The notes beneath the pieces are model-generated. The model saw nothing but the letters and a program-made list of their open reading frames with translations. It had not been told where the DNA came from and searched no databases. This document shows positions 28,560 through 37,535 of a DNA stretch of 45,814 nucleotides, in pieces; the first letter of the stretch is position 1, and every line of letters starts with the position of its first letter. This DNA is from Silicimonas sp. (GTDB lineage Bacteria > Pseudomonadota > Alphaproteobacteria > Rhodobacterales > Rhodobacteraceae). The stretch lies in assembly GCA_022824525.1 (NCBI GenBank), contig JAJDZT010000117.1:1-45814 (forward strand), given 5' to 3'. Made by a program: the position numbers and the translations under genes.

Positions 28560-29372
28560 TCACTTCAGTCCGAGCACATCTCGCATATCGTAGTGGCCAG
28601 GACCTTTATCCCGCCCCCAAAGCGCTGCTTTGACAGCGCCACGGGCGAACAATCGCCGATCTGTCGCGATATGTCTGAGAACAATCCGTTCTCCCTCGGA
28701 CGCAAAAATCACGTCATGTTCGCCCACGACGTCGCCACCGCGAATGGCGGTGAAACCAATATCACCTGTTTTGCGTGCGCCAGTAATACCGTCACGCCCG
28801 CGATTGGAGACATCCTCAAGCAATACACCCCGACCATTTGCTGCCGCCTCACCAAGCATGAGCGCCGTACCTGAAGGAGCGTCCACTTTATGCCGATGAT
28901 GTGCCTCAACGACCTCTATGTCGAATTCGGCGTCAAGAGCAGACGCAACTTGTCGCGTAAGCTCCACCAAAAGATTGACGCCAAGGCTCATATTGCCAGC
29001 CCGAATAACCGTAGCGTGTCGCGCAGCCGCATCAATTTTCGAGATGTGATGGTCTTCGAACCCCGTTGTACCGATCACATGAATCGCACGCGCTTGGGCT
29101 GTGAGCTCCGCATGTTCGACGGTCGCGTCAGGAGTTGTGAAATCGATGACGATCTGCGCTGGCGCAATCGCCTCCAACGCATCATCCGTCACGATTACCC
29201 CGTTATCGGAACCGCCCATGGAAGCCCCGAGATCTTGACCTACCCAATCATGGCCTTTGCGTTCGACTGCGCCGAACAAGTCCAACTTGTCCGAGGCCAG
29301 AACCTCTCCGACCAGCATCTGTCCCATGCGGCCTGAAACGCCAGTAATCACAACGCGCGGCAAGTCAGCCAT
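28560..29372 (-). CDS. dapB: 4-hydroxy-tetrahydrodipicolinate reductase
   Basis: A 270-residue NAD(P)H-dependent enzyme of the lysine/diaminopimelate pathway, acting in the cytoplasm. The N-terminal dinucleotide motif is [14 protein letters not shown]. The family signature [16 protein letters not shown] contains the catalytic His and Lys. VIGTTGF and [10 protein letters not shown] complete the picture. Usual length. It is divergent from rbfA, with about 100 bases between them that must hold both promoters. Confidence 0.97.
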   Translation of the reverse strand: MADLPRVVITGVSGRMGQMLVGEVLASDKLDLFGAVERKGHDWVGQDLGASMGGSDNGVIVTDDALEAIAPAQIVIDFTTPDATVEHAELTAQARAIHVIGTTGFEDHHISKIDAAARHATVIRAGNMSLGVNLLVELTRQVASALDAEFDIEVVEAHHRHKVDAPSGTALMLGEAAANGRGVLLEDVSNRGRDGITGARKTGDIGFTAIRGGDVVGEHDVIFASEGERIVLRHIATDRRLFARGAVKAALWGRDKGPGHYDMRDVLGLK

Positions 29373-29475
29373 CGTCTTCCTCCAAGTCTGTTCGGGATCG
29401 ATACATCGCCCTGTGCCGCATGTCAGGCGAAATCGCGTGCTTGCCGCGCCTTCTCACAATGCTTAAGTCCAACCC

Positions 29476-29871
29476 ATGGCAAAACGCTTCCACGAAGGTC
29501 CGGGACCATCTCAACGCCAACTCAGGGTCGCCGAGCTCATTCGGCGGCGTCTTTCGGACGTGCTGCACCACGGTGATGTTCACGATCCCGACCTCAATCG
29601 CTTGTCGATTACGGTTGGAGAGGTCACATGTTCTCCGGACTTGAAAGTTGCGACAGCGTATGTGCTTCCACTCGGTGGTGAGCAGCGAGAAGAAGCGCTT
29701 GAGGCCTTGAAACGGAACCGCTCGGAAATTCGACGAATGGTAAGTAAGGGGCTGCAACTGAAATTTGCACCTGATATCCGCTTTCAGATCGACGAGACCT
29801 TTGACAGGCTCGACAACACCCGGTCAATGTTCGCAGATGAAAACGTTCGCCGCGATCTGGATCACGATTAA
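29476..29871 (+). CDS. rbfA: Ribosome-binding factor A
   Basis: A 131-residue KH-like protein that matures the 16S rRNA 5' end and 30S subunit, important in the cold. The N-terminus [20 protein letters not shown] and the segment [15 protein letters not shown] match alphaproteobacterial RbfA, as does the C-terminal [19 protein letters not shown]. First gene of the rbfA-glycosidase-truB run. The C-terminus overlaps the next gene by 35 bases. Confidence 0.94.
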   Translation: MAKRFHEGPGPSQRQLRVAELIRRRLSDVLHHGDVHDPDLNRLSITVGEVTCSPDLKVATAYVLPLGGEQREEALEALKRNRSEIRRMVSKGLQLKFAPDIRFQIDETFDRLDNTRSMFADENVRRDLDHD

Positions 29872-30559
29872 CCTTCTTGCGGCACCGCTTGGTGCCGCGG
29901 AATGTCGTGATGTCACCTTCGAGGACACATCGTTTACAGTTTGCGACGCCGATCCTGCGAAAGAAGACATCCGGTTGTTTTTGAACAATGATGAGGGCTC
30001 CCCTCTCGGAACGTTCAGCAATCTGGCAGAGGCTGTGGCGCCCCGGGGCCTTGTTTGGGCGATGAACGCAGGCATGTACCACTCTGATCGAAGCCCGGTT
30101 GGTCTCTATGTTGAAGAAGGACGCGCAGGCGGGCAGCTCGTGACACGCGAAGGGCCCGGCAATTTTGGGCTTCTCCCGAACGGTGTGCTTTGCTTGGCGG
30201 GCGGGCGTGCGGAAATCATCGAGTCGCGTGACTTCAAAGAACGTGAGCCGGACTGCCGCTTTGCCACACAGTCGGGACCCATGCTGGTTATCGATGGGCA
30301 ACTGCATCCCCGTTTCATAGAAGGCTCGGACTCGCTCAATATTCGAAACGGTGTCGGCGTCACGGCAAGCGGAAAGTTCTTCGCCGCGATCTCGAATCAG
30401 CGCGTCAACTTTCACCAGTTTGCGCGTTTCTTTCGTGACGTGCTCCAAACACCCAATGCCCTGTTTATGGATGGCAGGGTATCGCGGCTCTATGCGCCCG
30501 GACTGAACCGACACGACCTTGGGTTTCCGATGGGACCTCTCCTTGGCGTCGTTGATTGA
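29837..30559 (+). CDS. Phosphodiester glycosidase family protein, exported
   Basis: A 240-residue protein with signal peptide [22 protein letters not shown] and a DUF2233/NAGPA-type (phosphodiester glycosidase) domain. The motif [20 protein letters not shown] and the C-terminal [15 protein letters not shown] are characteristic: family members show NaGMF and FlDGg-s at these places. Expected to act on a periplasmic or surface sugar phosphodiester; the natural substrate is unknown. The start at 29837 lies inside rbfA, chosen because it places the signal peptide at the N-terminus. truB follows after 50 bases. Confidence 0.85.
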   Translation: MKTFAAIWITINLLAAPLGAAECRDVTFEDTSFTVCDADPAKEDIRLFLNNDEGSPLGTFSNLAEAVAPRGLVWAMNAGMYHSDRSPVGLYVEEGRAGGQLVTREGPGNFGLLPNGVLCLAGGRAEIIESRDFKEREPDCRFATQSGPMLVIDGQLHPRFIEGSDSLNIRNGVGVTASGKFFAAISNQRVNFHQFARFFRDVLQTPNALFMDGRVSRLYAPGLNRHDLGFPMGPLLGVVD

Positions 30560-30609
30560 CAATCCGTGACGACTGAGGCACCCGTGCCGCCGTTTTCGAG
30601 GAATTTTAC

Positions 30610-31515
30610 ATGGCACGTCGAAAAAAGGGACGGGACATCTCTGGTTGGCTGGTTGTCGACAAGCCACTGGGCATGTCGTCGACCGCGGTGGTCAACAAGG
30701 TCCGGTGGGCTCTGGATGCGAAGAAGGCCGGGCATGCCGGGACATTGGACCCTGAAGCCACGGGCATACTTGCTGTGGCGCTTGGTGAAGCAACAAAGAC
30801 GGTGCCCTATGTGACTGACGCCATGAAAGCTTACGTTTTCACCGTGCGTCTGGGAGTTGCGACAAACACCGACGATGCGGAAGGCGAAGTCATCAAGACC
30901 TCCGAGGTCCGACCCTCTGACGATGCGATTCAAAGCGCGCTGGCGGGGTTCGTAGGCGACATCATGCAAGTGCCTCCAGCGTTCTCCGCGGTAAAGATCG
31001 ATGGGGAAAGAGCATACGCCAAGGCGCGCGCTGGAGAGGAAGTGGAACTGGAAGCCCGACCGCTTTTTGTCGAGAGTCTGGAATTGCTTGAGAGGCCGGA
31101 CCCGGATCATGCGGTGTTCGAGATGGTTTGCGGCAAAGGCGGATATGTTCGTTCGGTTGCTCGTGATCTGGGAGAAGTATTGGGCTGCCACGGCCACGTC
31201 ACTAGACTTCGACGCATATGGTCCGGCCCTTTTGAATTGGAAGATGCGATTACCCTTGAGGCGATTGAAAAGATGGCTCGCAATCCGGAATTGGATGAAA
31301 AGCTCCTGCCCTTGTCTGCCGGGTTGATTGATCTGCCGGAGTTACCGACAACTGACGAAGGCGCGACACGTCTCAGGAATGGAAATCCCGGACTTGTCAT
31401 AGCCGCCGACGCAAAGTTCGGCGAAGTCGCCTGGGCGTCCTTGCGGGGAGAGCCGATTGCCGTAGGCACTTACAAAGCTGGTGAACTGCATCCCACGCGT
31501 GTCTTCCGGCCGTGA
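30610..31515 (+). CDS. truB: tRNA pseudouridine(55) synthase
   Basis: A 301-residue enzyme that makes the universal pseudouridine 55 in the T-loop of tRNAs. The catalytic Asp47 lies in [43 protein letters not shown] and [12 protein letters not shown] are the other TruB motifs. GAGGAATTTTAC before the ATG is a plausible ribosome site. The stop overlaps the next start (GTGA). Gene order rbfA-x-truB keeps part of the conserved rbfA-truB-rpsO-pnp cluster. Confidence 0.96.
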   Translation: MARRKKGRDISGWLVVDKPLGMSSTAVVNKVRWALDAKKAGHAGTLDPEATGILAVALGEATKTVPYVTDAMKAYVFTVRLGVATNTDDAEGEVIKTSEVRPSDDAIQSALAGFVGDIMQVPPAFSAVKIDGERAYAKARAGEEVELEARPLFVESLELLERPDPDHAVFEMVCGKGGYVRSVARDLGEVLGCHGHVTRLRRIWSGPFELEDAITLEAIEKMARNPELDEKLLPLSAGLIDLPELPTTDEGATRLRNGNPGLVIAADAKFGEVAWASLRGEPIAVGTYKAGELHPTRVFRP

Positions 31516-32021
31516 CGATAACAAAACGGCATCTCGTGCCCGACGGATGGAGGAAGGCCGTCTATTCGGACTGTGAGTTATATCGTTTCAGCCTGACGGT
31601 TCTTTGGGATCGCTCGAAACCGCGGTTGCTCTACGTCATGCTCAACCCGTCCCAAGCAACAGAGCTCGCAAACGACCCAACGATAGAGCGATGTGAGCGG
31701 CGCGCCCGCATGCTCGGGTACGGAGCCTTTGCGGTCGTCAACCTGTTTGCGCTGCGGGAAACCTCACCGTTACGGCTGAAAGCAGCCAAGAACCCCGAAG
31801 GTGCCGAGAACACTATGCACATTGAAAGGGCTGCGGCTTGGGCAAATGACATTCTCGTTGCGTGGGGTGCTCACGGCGAACATAGAAACATCTGCGATTC
31901 GGTGCTCCCGATCCTGCGCGCTAGCGATCGGCGTTTGCTTCATTTGGGACTAACGAAAGCCGGCCACCCCCGCCATCCCCTTTATATCTCTTACAAAAAG
32001 CAACCAGAAGTCTGGAGTTAG
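31512..32021 (+). CDS. DUF1643 domain-containing protein
   Basis: A 169-residue cytoplasmic protein of the DUF1643 family. Recognisable parts are [23 protein letters not shown], and [16 protein letters not shown], and the near C-terminal [16 protein letters not shown]. The family has no firmly known function. GTG start overlapping the truB stop by four bases suggests translational coupling with truB. Confidence 0.85.
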   Translation: MTITKRHLVPDGWRKAVYSDCELYRFSLTVLWDRSKPRLLYVMLNPSQATELANDPTIERCERRARMLGYGAFAVVNLFALRETSPLRLKAAKNPEGAENTMHIERAAAWANDILVAWGAHGEHRNICDSVLPILRASDRRLLHLGLTKAGHPRHPLYISYKKQPEVWS

Positions 32022-32030
32022 AGCTTTCTC

Positions 32031-32073
32031 TTGATTAGTACGATATCGAACTATAATAGTTCGATATCGTACT
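32031..32073 (+). promoter_or_regulatory. Promoter with large palindromic operator (probable MarR site)
   Basis: A perfect palindrome of 17-base arms, AGTACGATATCGAACTA (32037-32053) and TAGTTCGATATCGTACT (32057-32073), around a 3-base centre. The centre reads out a consensus -10 box TATAAT at 32052-32057, with TTGATT at 32031-32036 as a possible -35. Each arm contains the smaller palindrome CGATATCG, so two repressor dimers could bind. It lies 16 bases before the Acg-type gene, whose downstream partner encodes a MarR protein, so autoregulated repression is the simplest reading. Confidence 0.8.
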
Positions 32074-32088
32074 TAAGGAGTGAGATGA

Positions 32089-33234
32089 ATGAACCGCAGA
32101 AATTTTTTTCGCATAGCCGGAGGCGGGGTGATCCTTGCGACCGGTGGCGCTGGCACATTGATTGCAACTAGCAACCCTTCGCAGGCGCTGGCACCATGGG
32201 CTCAAGCTGGCGCCTCTCAATACACAGATCCACGGATGCGCGCACTTTCGTATGCAATTCTTGCGCCCAACCCTCACAATCGCCAGCCCTGGCTTGTCGA
32301 CCTTTCAGACGACGACACCGTCACCCTTCGCTTCGACACCGAAAAGCAGCTGCCGCACACCGACCCGTTCGACCGACAACTGACGATTGGCCTCGGCTGC
32401 TTTCTCGAATTGATGATAATGGCGGGTGCCGCCGAAGGTTATGCGGTTGACCTTGAGCTCTTCCCCGAAGGCGAGGACGCCAAAGGTCTCGACAAACGTC
32501 CTATCGCGCATGCCCGTTTTCGGAGAACGGAAATCGGTCCTGACCCGCTCTGGCAATTTGTGCCGGACAGACGATCGAACAAGGAGCCTTTTGACACAGA
32601 ACGCACCGTAGCATCCGACCAAATCGAACGCATCCTGGCTGCCGCCAGAAAACGAAACTGGGTCGGAGGTTCAATCAAAGCGGAAGATATTTCCTTCTGG
32701 CGAAACCTGTCTTCCAACGCGCTGAGAATTGAGATCGAAACACCACGCACATTCAAGGAAAGCGTCGACCTGTTCCGCATCGGGAAACGCGAAGTGAATG
32801 CGAACCCCGATGGTATCGACTTCAGTGGCCCCATGTTCGAAGCACTCCACTTAACCGGCGTGATGACACGCGAGGCATCCCTCGATACCTCCTCCGTCGC
32901 CTACACGAGCGGCATAGATGCCGTTCTTGCAAACACTGAAAGTGCCATGGGCCACATTTGGATGGTCACACCTGGCAATTCACGCCGCGACCAGATTGCA
33001 GCTGGCAGCGAGTGGTTACGCCTGAACCTCGCTTGCACACAAGAAGGACTTGGTTTCCAGCCGCTTAGTCAGGCGATACAGGAATACCCCGAAATGGCGG
33101 AACTCTATGCCGAAACACATCGCCGCCTCGCTCCCGAAGGAGGCACCGTTCAAATGCTGGCTCGGATCGGCTACGGTCCGACGGTATCCGTCAGCCCGCG
33201 CTGGCCACTGGAGGCGAAACTGGGACGTGCATGA
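32089..33234 (+). CDS. Tat-exported Acg-type nitroreductase family protein
   Basis: A 381-residue protein of the nitroreductase-fold family related to mycobacterial Acg. It begins MNRRNFFRIAGGG, a twin-arginine signal, so it is likely exported with its flavin. LSYAILAPNPHNRQPW (about 54-69) and QFVPDRRSNKEPF are the family motifs; the latter is the usual (R)RsnR-pf form. Members of this family can bind FMN and some only sequester it. Ribosome site AAGGAG 8 bases upstream. The stop overlaps the MarR gene start (ATGA), making a two-gene operon behind the palindromic promoter. Confidence 0.87.
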   Translation: MNRRNFFRIAGGGVILATGGAGTLIATSNPSQALAPWAQAGASQYTDPRMRALSYAILAPNPHNRQPWLVDLSDDDTVTLRFDTEKQLPHTDPFDRQLTIGLGCFLELMIMAGAAEGYAVDLELFPEGEDAKGLDKRPIAHARFRRTEIGPDPLWQFVPDRRSNKEPFDTERTVASDQIERILAAARKRNWVGGSIKAEDISFWRNLSSNALRIEIETPRTFKESVDLFRIGKREVNANPDGIDFSGPMFEALHLTGVMTREASLDTSSVAYTSGIDAVLANTESAMGHIWMVTPGNSRRDQIAAGSEWLRLNLACTQEGLGFQPLSQAIQEYPEMAELYAETHRRLAPEGGTVQMLARIGYGPTVSVSPRWPLEAKLGRA

Positions 33235-33683
33235 GCGAAACACGCGACACCGAGGACTTCGAGGTTTTCGGCTTCTTCAATGAAATCGGCATCATCAATC
33301 AGCTTTCAACCGCAATACTTGCGAAGTGTTTGCCCGATGGTGTGCACCCGTCGCACTTCGCCATAGTCAACCACCTGGTGCGGACTGGAGACGGCAAGTC
33401 ACCGGTCCGCATCGCCGCTGCGATGCAGGTCACGAAAAACACCATGACGCATTCTCTGAAGGTTCTGGAGGATCGGAAGTTCATCAGGGTTGAGCCCGAC
33501 CCGGAGGATGGGCGCGGTAAGCTAGTCCGCCTGACGGATGCCGGTAGAGGCTTTCGAGAAGCCGCTATTGCGAGCGTTCTGGCACGTTTCGAAGACATCG
33601 TCGGACCCGAGCAATATGAGATCATGGGGCGCGTACGAGGCGATTTGGAGGTGTTGCGAAAGCACCTCGCCGAAAACCGTTAG
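33231..33683 (+). CDS. MarR family transcriptional regulator
   Basis: A 150-residue winged-helix regulator. The recognition region RIAAAMQVTKNTMTHSLKVL (about 61-80) is followed by the wing EDRKFIRVEPDPEDGRGKLV, with the Asp-x-Arg pattern of MarR wings. The C-terminal helices would form the dimer. It is coupled to the upstream Acg-type gene by start-stop overlap and probably binds the palindrome at 32037-32073. The inducing ligand is unknown; an oxidant, phenolic or nitro compound would fit the co-regulated flavoprotein. Confidence 0.92.
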   Translation: MSETRDTEDFEVFGFFNEIGIINQLSTAILAKCLPDGVHPSHFAIVNHLVRTGDGKSPVRIAAAMQVTKNTMTHSLKVLEDRKFIRVEPDPEDGRGKLVRLTDAGRGFREAAIASVLARFEDIVGPEQYEIMGRVRGDLEVLRKHLAENR

Positions 33684-33746
33684 CCTTCGCGCAATTTGGG
33701 GAAACCCCCTCCCCTTCCTATATTCATAGCTGAAGGGAGACGTTTC

Positions 33747-34898
33747 ATGGTTTCACGACGCGAGTTTACGGCGGGACTAGCGGCCGGAGCCGTCGCGTCC
33801 TCCATCCCCATTTCCGCTCACGCTGCCACCTATCGCGGCCCAAACGTTGTGCTGATCCGGTTTGGCGGTGGCGTACGAAGATACGAGACCATCGATGAGA
33901 ACGGCACCTTCGCGCCGTATACCCGCAAAGTACTGGCAAAGCGCGGAGTTCTTATTCCGAACATGCGGATTGACAAGCTGGAAGGCGGCAATACCAGCCA
34001 CGCAGAAGGCACGCTCAATCTATTGACGGGACGCTATAACGCCTATCGCGACGCGGGCTCGAAGTTCTTGCAGGACAGGCTTGAGCCGACGGAACCAACT
34101 CTGTTTGAGTATCTTCGGCGCACCTACGACATCCCTAGCCATGAAGCGCTCCTCATTAACGGTGAAGACAGACAGCAGGAAGAATTCTTCACTTACGGCC
34201 TGCACGGCCATTACGGCATCCAATTCAGGTCTGAGATGCTCTCACTGCACCGCTTCAAGCTCTACAAGTTTGCGCGCATTCTTGAAGAGGGCGGTCTTAC
34301 AGAGGGGGAGCAACGCAAAGCGGAGCAACAACTCTCAGAACTACTCGCAGCGGACGCCCGAGAAATTTCTCCTGAACAGTCCCAACCAATCCAGGAGTTC
34401 TGGGCGAGATGGCGGGCTCACTACGGAGACGACGGGTTCAAGAACCCACGCGGAGACCGTTTGCTTACAGAACTCAGCCTTTGGGCCATTCGCGACCTGA
34501 AACCAAGATTGATGATGGTGAACTATCAGGACCCTGACTACGTTCATTGGGGCAATGCCAGCCACTATACGCGGGCCATTGCCATCATTGACGATGGTAT
34601 CAGGCAAATTACCGATGCGCTGGACCGTGACGAGCACTATCGGAACAACACGGTTGTCGTCATAACGCCGGATTGCGGCCGAGACGCCAACCCCCTGATG
34701 TCTGTCCCATTTCAACACCACTTCAATTCCGGTGAGTCTCGCGCTGTCTGGGCATTGGTTCTGGGCAAGGGCGTGCGGAAGGATCGAGTGCTCGATCGTG
34801 AAGTCGACCAAACCGCCGTCGCTGCCACGTTGGCTGAAGTAATGGGCGTCCGCGCAGAGCGTTCCGAAGGGGATATCCTATCAGGGCTCTTCACATGA
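33747..34898 (+). CDS. Tat-exported alkaline phosphatase-fold (sulfatase-like) protein
   Basis: A 383-residue protein with a twin-arginine signal (SRREFTAGLAAGAVA) and alanine-rich cleavage region. The body looks like the alkaline phosphatase superfamily: NTSHAEGTLNLLTGRYN (possible Thr/Ser nucleophile region), QDPDYVHWGNASHYTRAI, VVVITPDCGRD and VPFQHHFNSGESR supply the expected Asp/His metal ligands. The N-terminal strand reads VVLIRFGGGVRR, lacking the Asp that normally starts the metal site, so activity is doubtful or different. It overlaps the next gene by ATGA. The frame is open upstream, but the ATG at 33747 has a GAAGGGAGA ribosome site and heads the signal. Confidence 0.75.
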   Translation: MVSRREFTAGLAAGAVASSIPISAHAATYRGPNVVLIRFGGGVRRYETIDENGTFAPYTRKVLAKRGVLIPNMRIDKLEGGNTSHAEGTLNLLTGRYNAYRDAGSKFLQDRLEPTEPTLFEYLRRTYDIPSHEALLINGEDRQQEEFFTYGLHGHYGIQFRSEMLSLHRFKLYKFARILEEGGLTEGEQRKAEQQLSELLAADAREISPEQSQPIQEFWARWRAHYGDDGFKNPRGDRLLTELSLWAIRDLKPRLMMVNYQDPDYVHWGNASHYTRAIAIIDDGIRQITDALDRDEHYRNNTVVVITPDCGRDANPLMSVPFQHHFNSGESRAVWALVLGKGVRKDRVLDREVDQTAVAATLAEVMGVRAERSEGDILSGLFT

Positions 34899-35875
34899 GC
34901 GTAACCGCCGACCCTCCCGCCAGAAGGGGCTTGTTGGCAAGGCTTTGGGGCAGCCTTTTTTCGCTGTTTGTCGGCGCACTCCTTTGTCTGACCGCACCGA
35001 CGTCATTGATTGCCTTGGGTTGGATCATGCGGCGGATGCGCTTTGTCGCCCTTCGCAAATCCGGTATTTCAACAGAAGCCCCTGGATGGGTTCTCGGTCG
35101 CGGCAAAGGAGTTTCGCGATTGGTGTCGGGACTCGCTCAAAGCATTCGCGAAGGCATTATGGCTGCGACCAGCATGTCCTTGGCTGCAGCGCCATTCGCA
35201 GTGATCTGGTTGTTGTCTTGGTGGGCAGGTTGGGAAAACAGTTTCTCCAAGGGTTACGAACAAGCCTTCGTTGGGCCGCTTCTTGGGTTGGTTGGCGTCG
35301 CAATCTTTTGTGTGGTGATGATCTGGTTTCCTTTGGCCCTGGCACACCAAGCCGTCGAGAACCGCGCGCTTGCGCTTTTCGAGTGGCGGAAGGTTCGCAG
35401 TGCCGTTCGCCACACGGGTTGGGGGTATTTTGCACTCGCTCTTGCAACTGTTTTTCTGGCGCTTCCGGTTTTCGCCGGCCGTGGTCTGGTGACATTTGCA
35501 AGTGGGATTGTGCCGGGGTTTGACGAAATGACGACCGAGGACATCGCCTCCATGGCGCGTACAATCGATCTTGTCCTCGCAGCATATGTTTTTGCTGCGC
35601 TGGTTTTCCTTCGCAGCTGGTCGGCACGCATTTACGCGTCCGCCATGATGCGCGCGCTGTCCGGCTCGGATGCCGATCTTTGGCAGGATTCGCGTCTATT
35701 TGGGGGGCAGTTGCGAGGACAGCGCTCCTGGAAGGTGACGCATTGGGTGCGACTGGCACTAATCTCCATGGTTTGGTTCGGGCTTGCCGCTCAGATTTTT
35801 GTTGCCCAGTTTTTAAACCACGATTGGCATCTATGGATAACGCACCCTTTCTTTCTGCTGCCATGGACAGGATAG
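34895..35875 (+). CDS. Multi-spanning membrane protein of unknown function
   Basis: A 326-residue integral membrane protein with about six hydrophobic segments (roughly 22-45, 90-112, 127-150, 172-195, 225-245 and 285-310). I do not recognise the family. The start overlaps the stop of the phosphatase-fold gene (ATGA), so the two are translationally coupled; the protein may anchor or assist the exported enzyme, which is inference only. Confidence 0.75.
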   Translation: MSVTADPPARRGLLARLWGSLFSLFVGALLCLTAPTSLIALGWIMRRMRFVALRKSGISTEAPGWVLGRGKGVSRLVSGLAQSIREGIMAATSMSLAAAPFAVIWLLSWWAGWENSFSKGYEQAFVGPLLGLVGVAIFCVVMIWFPLALAHQAVENRALALFEWRKVRSAVRHTGWGYFALALATVFLALPVFAGRGLVTFASGIVPGFDEMTTEDIASMARTIDLVLAAYVFAALVFLRSWSARIYASAMMRALSGSDADLWQDSRLFGGQLRGQRSWKVTHWVRLALISMVWFGLAAQIFVAQFLNHDWHLWITHPFFLLPWTG

Positions 35876-35937
35876 CTTTTCCAAGCGCTAGATTTCTGCC
35901 AAACTCGTCACTGTGAGATTTGAGGCGTGAGGACGAC

Positions 35938-36246
35938 ATGTCGGACAATGAAGAAGCCAAAGTCGATGGGCGCATTCATGGCGAGCAGTTTGAACCAGCC
36001 AAGCAAGACAGCATGCTGGAACGCCTGATTTACATGATCTTGATCGCCCTGATGATTTCGCTGGCTCAAACCGTGCTAACGGTCGTGACAGTCATCCAGT
36101 TCATCATCATGCTGGTGAACAACAAGGAAAAGAACGAACGTCTTGCGGAGTTTGGCACTGATCTTGGGATATGGGTAGCCAAAGCCGCTCGATACCAGAC
36201 CGCAGCCAGCCAGGTAAAACCATGGCCGTGGTCGGACCTTGACTGA
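35938..36246 (+). CDS. DUF4389-type small membrane protein
   Basis: A 102-residue protein with a single long hydrophobic segment or hairpin (LIYMILIALMISLAQTVLTV and the following VTVIQFIIMLV) and a polar C-terminus. The segment NKEKNERLAEFGTDLGIWVAKAARY is typical of DUF4389 proteins of unknown function. It lies 62 bases after the previous membrane protein on the same strand and is convergent with the following gene, only 17 bases apart. Confidence 0.78.
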   Translation: MSDNEEAKVDGRIHGEQFEPAKQDSMLERLIYMILIALMISLAQTVLTVVTVIQFIIMLVNNKEKNERLAEFGTDLGIWVAKAARYQTAASQVKPWPWSDLD

Positions 36247-36263
36247 CAGAACGGAAGTGTTCG

Positions 36264-37292
36264 TCAGAACATGAAGAGCATTTCTTCTGCTTCGTCAGAG
36301 GGATCAGGGTTGCGAGTTTCTTCGGTCCCACCTTCGGATACGATCATGACCATTAACTCCTCCGCGACCATGGCGGGCGTCGAACCGGAAGCAAGTTCCA
36401 CTCCTTCTCCCTGCGGATCATCCAAGGTGACCATGCTCTGGAAATAGTCGACCACATCGTCCTCAGCCATGTCCAACGCGGGCCACTGAGGCCAATCGAA
36501 GGTATCATTCATGAAAGGTTGCGTCTGATCGTGACTTAATACGGTCAGATGGTTCAAGTCATGGGCGATTGCGATTGGCGCTCCGCTTTCGTCGTCGAAT
36601 TCCAACCAACCATGAGTTCGTCCATGCATCCAGCCACCATAGTGAGGTTCCATCTTCAAGGTATTCATGAAGGTGTCGACCAAGTCTTCGTTCTCAAGGA
36701 ACTCTTTGAAAGATGGATGTCCGTGCATGGCGACCAGGTCCATGACCTGATCGGTTTCGTCCTGCCGGGCCAAACGCTGGATATCTGCCACGACCTGTGG
36801 GTCGAAGGCGTCATCGCTCATCCAACCCACTTTCGCACCTTGCATGCCGTAATACAGTCCGACCCCTTTCAGGTCGTCTCCGTAAGGGACCTCATTGTTC
36901 GTGAGAGTGTTGTCAAATGCCCAGGCACCGATGGTTTCCATATCGACCGGATCAAGGCCAAGAAACTCTCGGAGAGCATTGTACATCTCCATGGCTTCCG
37001 TGGTGATAGGTGTCCGTCCACCCGCAAGTGACATGTGATCTGTATGGCTACTGGAGCCGTGGAACGAACCAAATTCCGTAATGTCGACATAGCTTCCGCC
37101 CATATCGTGGCTCGAGTGGTCGTCCGAGCCGTCCTCGTCCGGCATTTCCATTCCACCTTCTGAAACTTCCGGCCCATCGCCTGCCTCTGGAGGAGTTGTC
37201 GCGGAGACAGTTGTGGACGAGTTCCCTGAACTCGCGCCCGCACCAGTGAAAGCCGCACCAAGCATGCCAAAAAGAAGAAACAGGGGGTTCAT
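36264..37292 (-). CDS. Acidic Asp/Met/His-rich protein of unknown function
   Basis: A 342-residue protein with a short hydrophobic N-terminus (MNPLFLLFGMLGAAFTGAG), a Ser/Thr/Gly linker, and a strongly acidic body unusually rich in Met and His (for example SDDHSSHDMGGSYVDITEFG, MEPHYGGWMHGRTHGW). I do not recognise the family. The N-terminus is of the same style as the RTX-repeat protein at 42756-43619 and may be an export or membrane-anchoring signal. It has no neighbours on the same strand nearby that suggest a pathway. Confidence 0.68.
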   Translation of the reverse strand: MNPLFLLFGMLGAAFTGAGASSGNSSTTVSATTPPEAGDGPEVSEGGMEMPDEDGSDDHSSHDMGGSYVDITEFGSFHGSSSHTDHMSLAGGRTPITTEAMEMYNALREFLGLDPVDMETIGAWAFDNTLTNNEVPYGDDLKGVGLYYGMQGAKVGWMSDDAFDPQVVADIQRLARQDETDQVMDLVAMHGHPSFKEFLENEDLVDTFMNTLKMEPHYGGWMHGRTHGWLEFDDESGAPIAIAHDLNHLTVLSHDQTQPFMNDTFDWPQWPALDMAEDDVVDYFQSMVTLDDPQGEGVELASGSTPAMVAEELMVMIVSEGGTEETRNPDPSDEAEEMLFMF

Positions 37293-37486
37293 GCCTTAGC
37301 TCCCAAGCCTGACAGTATAGTTTTGCCAACGTCTCGTCGGAATATGGCAAAATTTGGTCAGCGCCGCTGAGACCTACTTTCCAAATGCAGATCAATGGCT
37401 ACCAAATTGCGCAATTGTTTCTGAAAGAAGAACAGTTCGGCTGATTGTCGCCGATACTGCGCTGTTTTTGCGAGACTTTCTCACGA

Positions 37487-37513
37487 AAACGCCCCCGAAA
37501 AACGGGGGCGCTC
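37487..37513 (-). terminator. Rho-independent terminator of pnp
   Basis: Stem CGCCCCCG (37490-37497) and CGGGGGCG (37503-37510) with a five-base A loop. On the minus strand it is followed by TTTT. It lies about 25 bases beyond the pnp stop. The plus strand carries no T tract. Confidence 0.88.
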
Positions 37514-37535
37514 AACGTCATAGAAAAGGCAGGGA

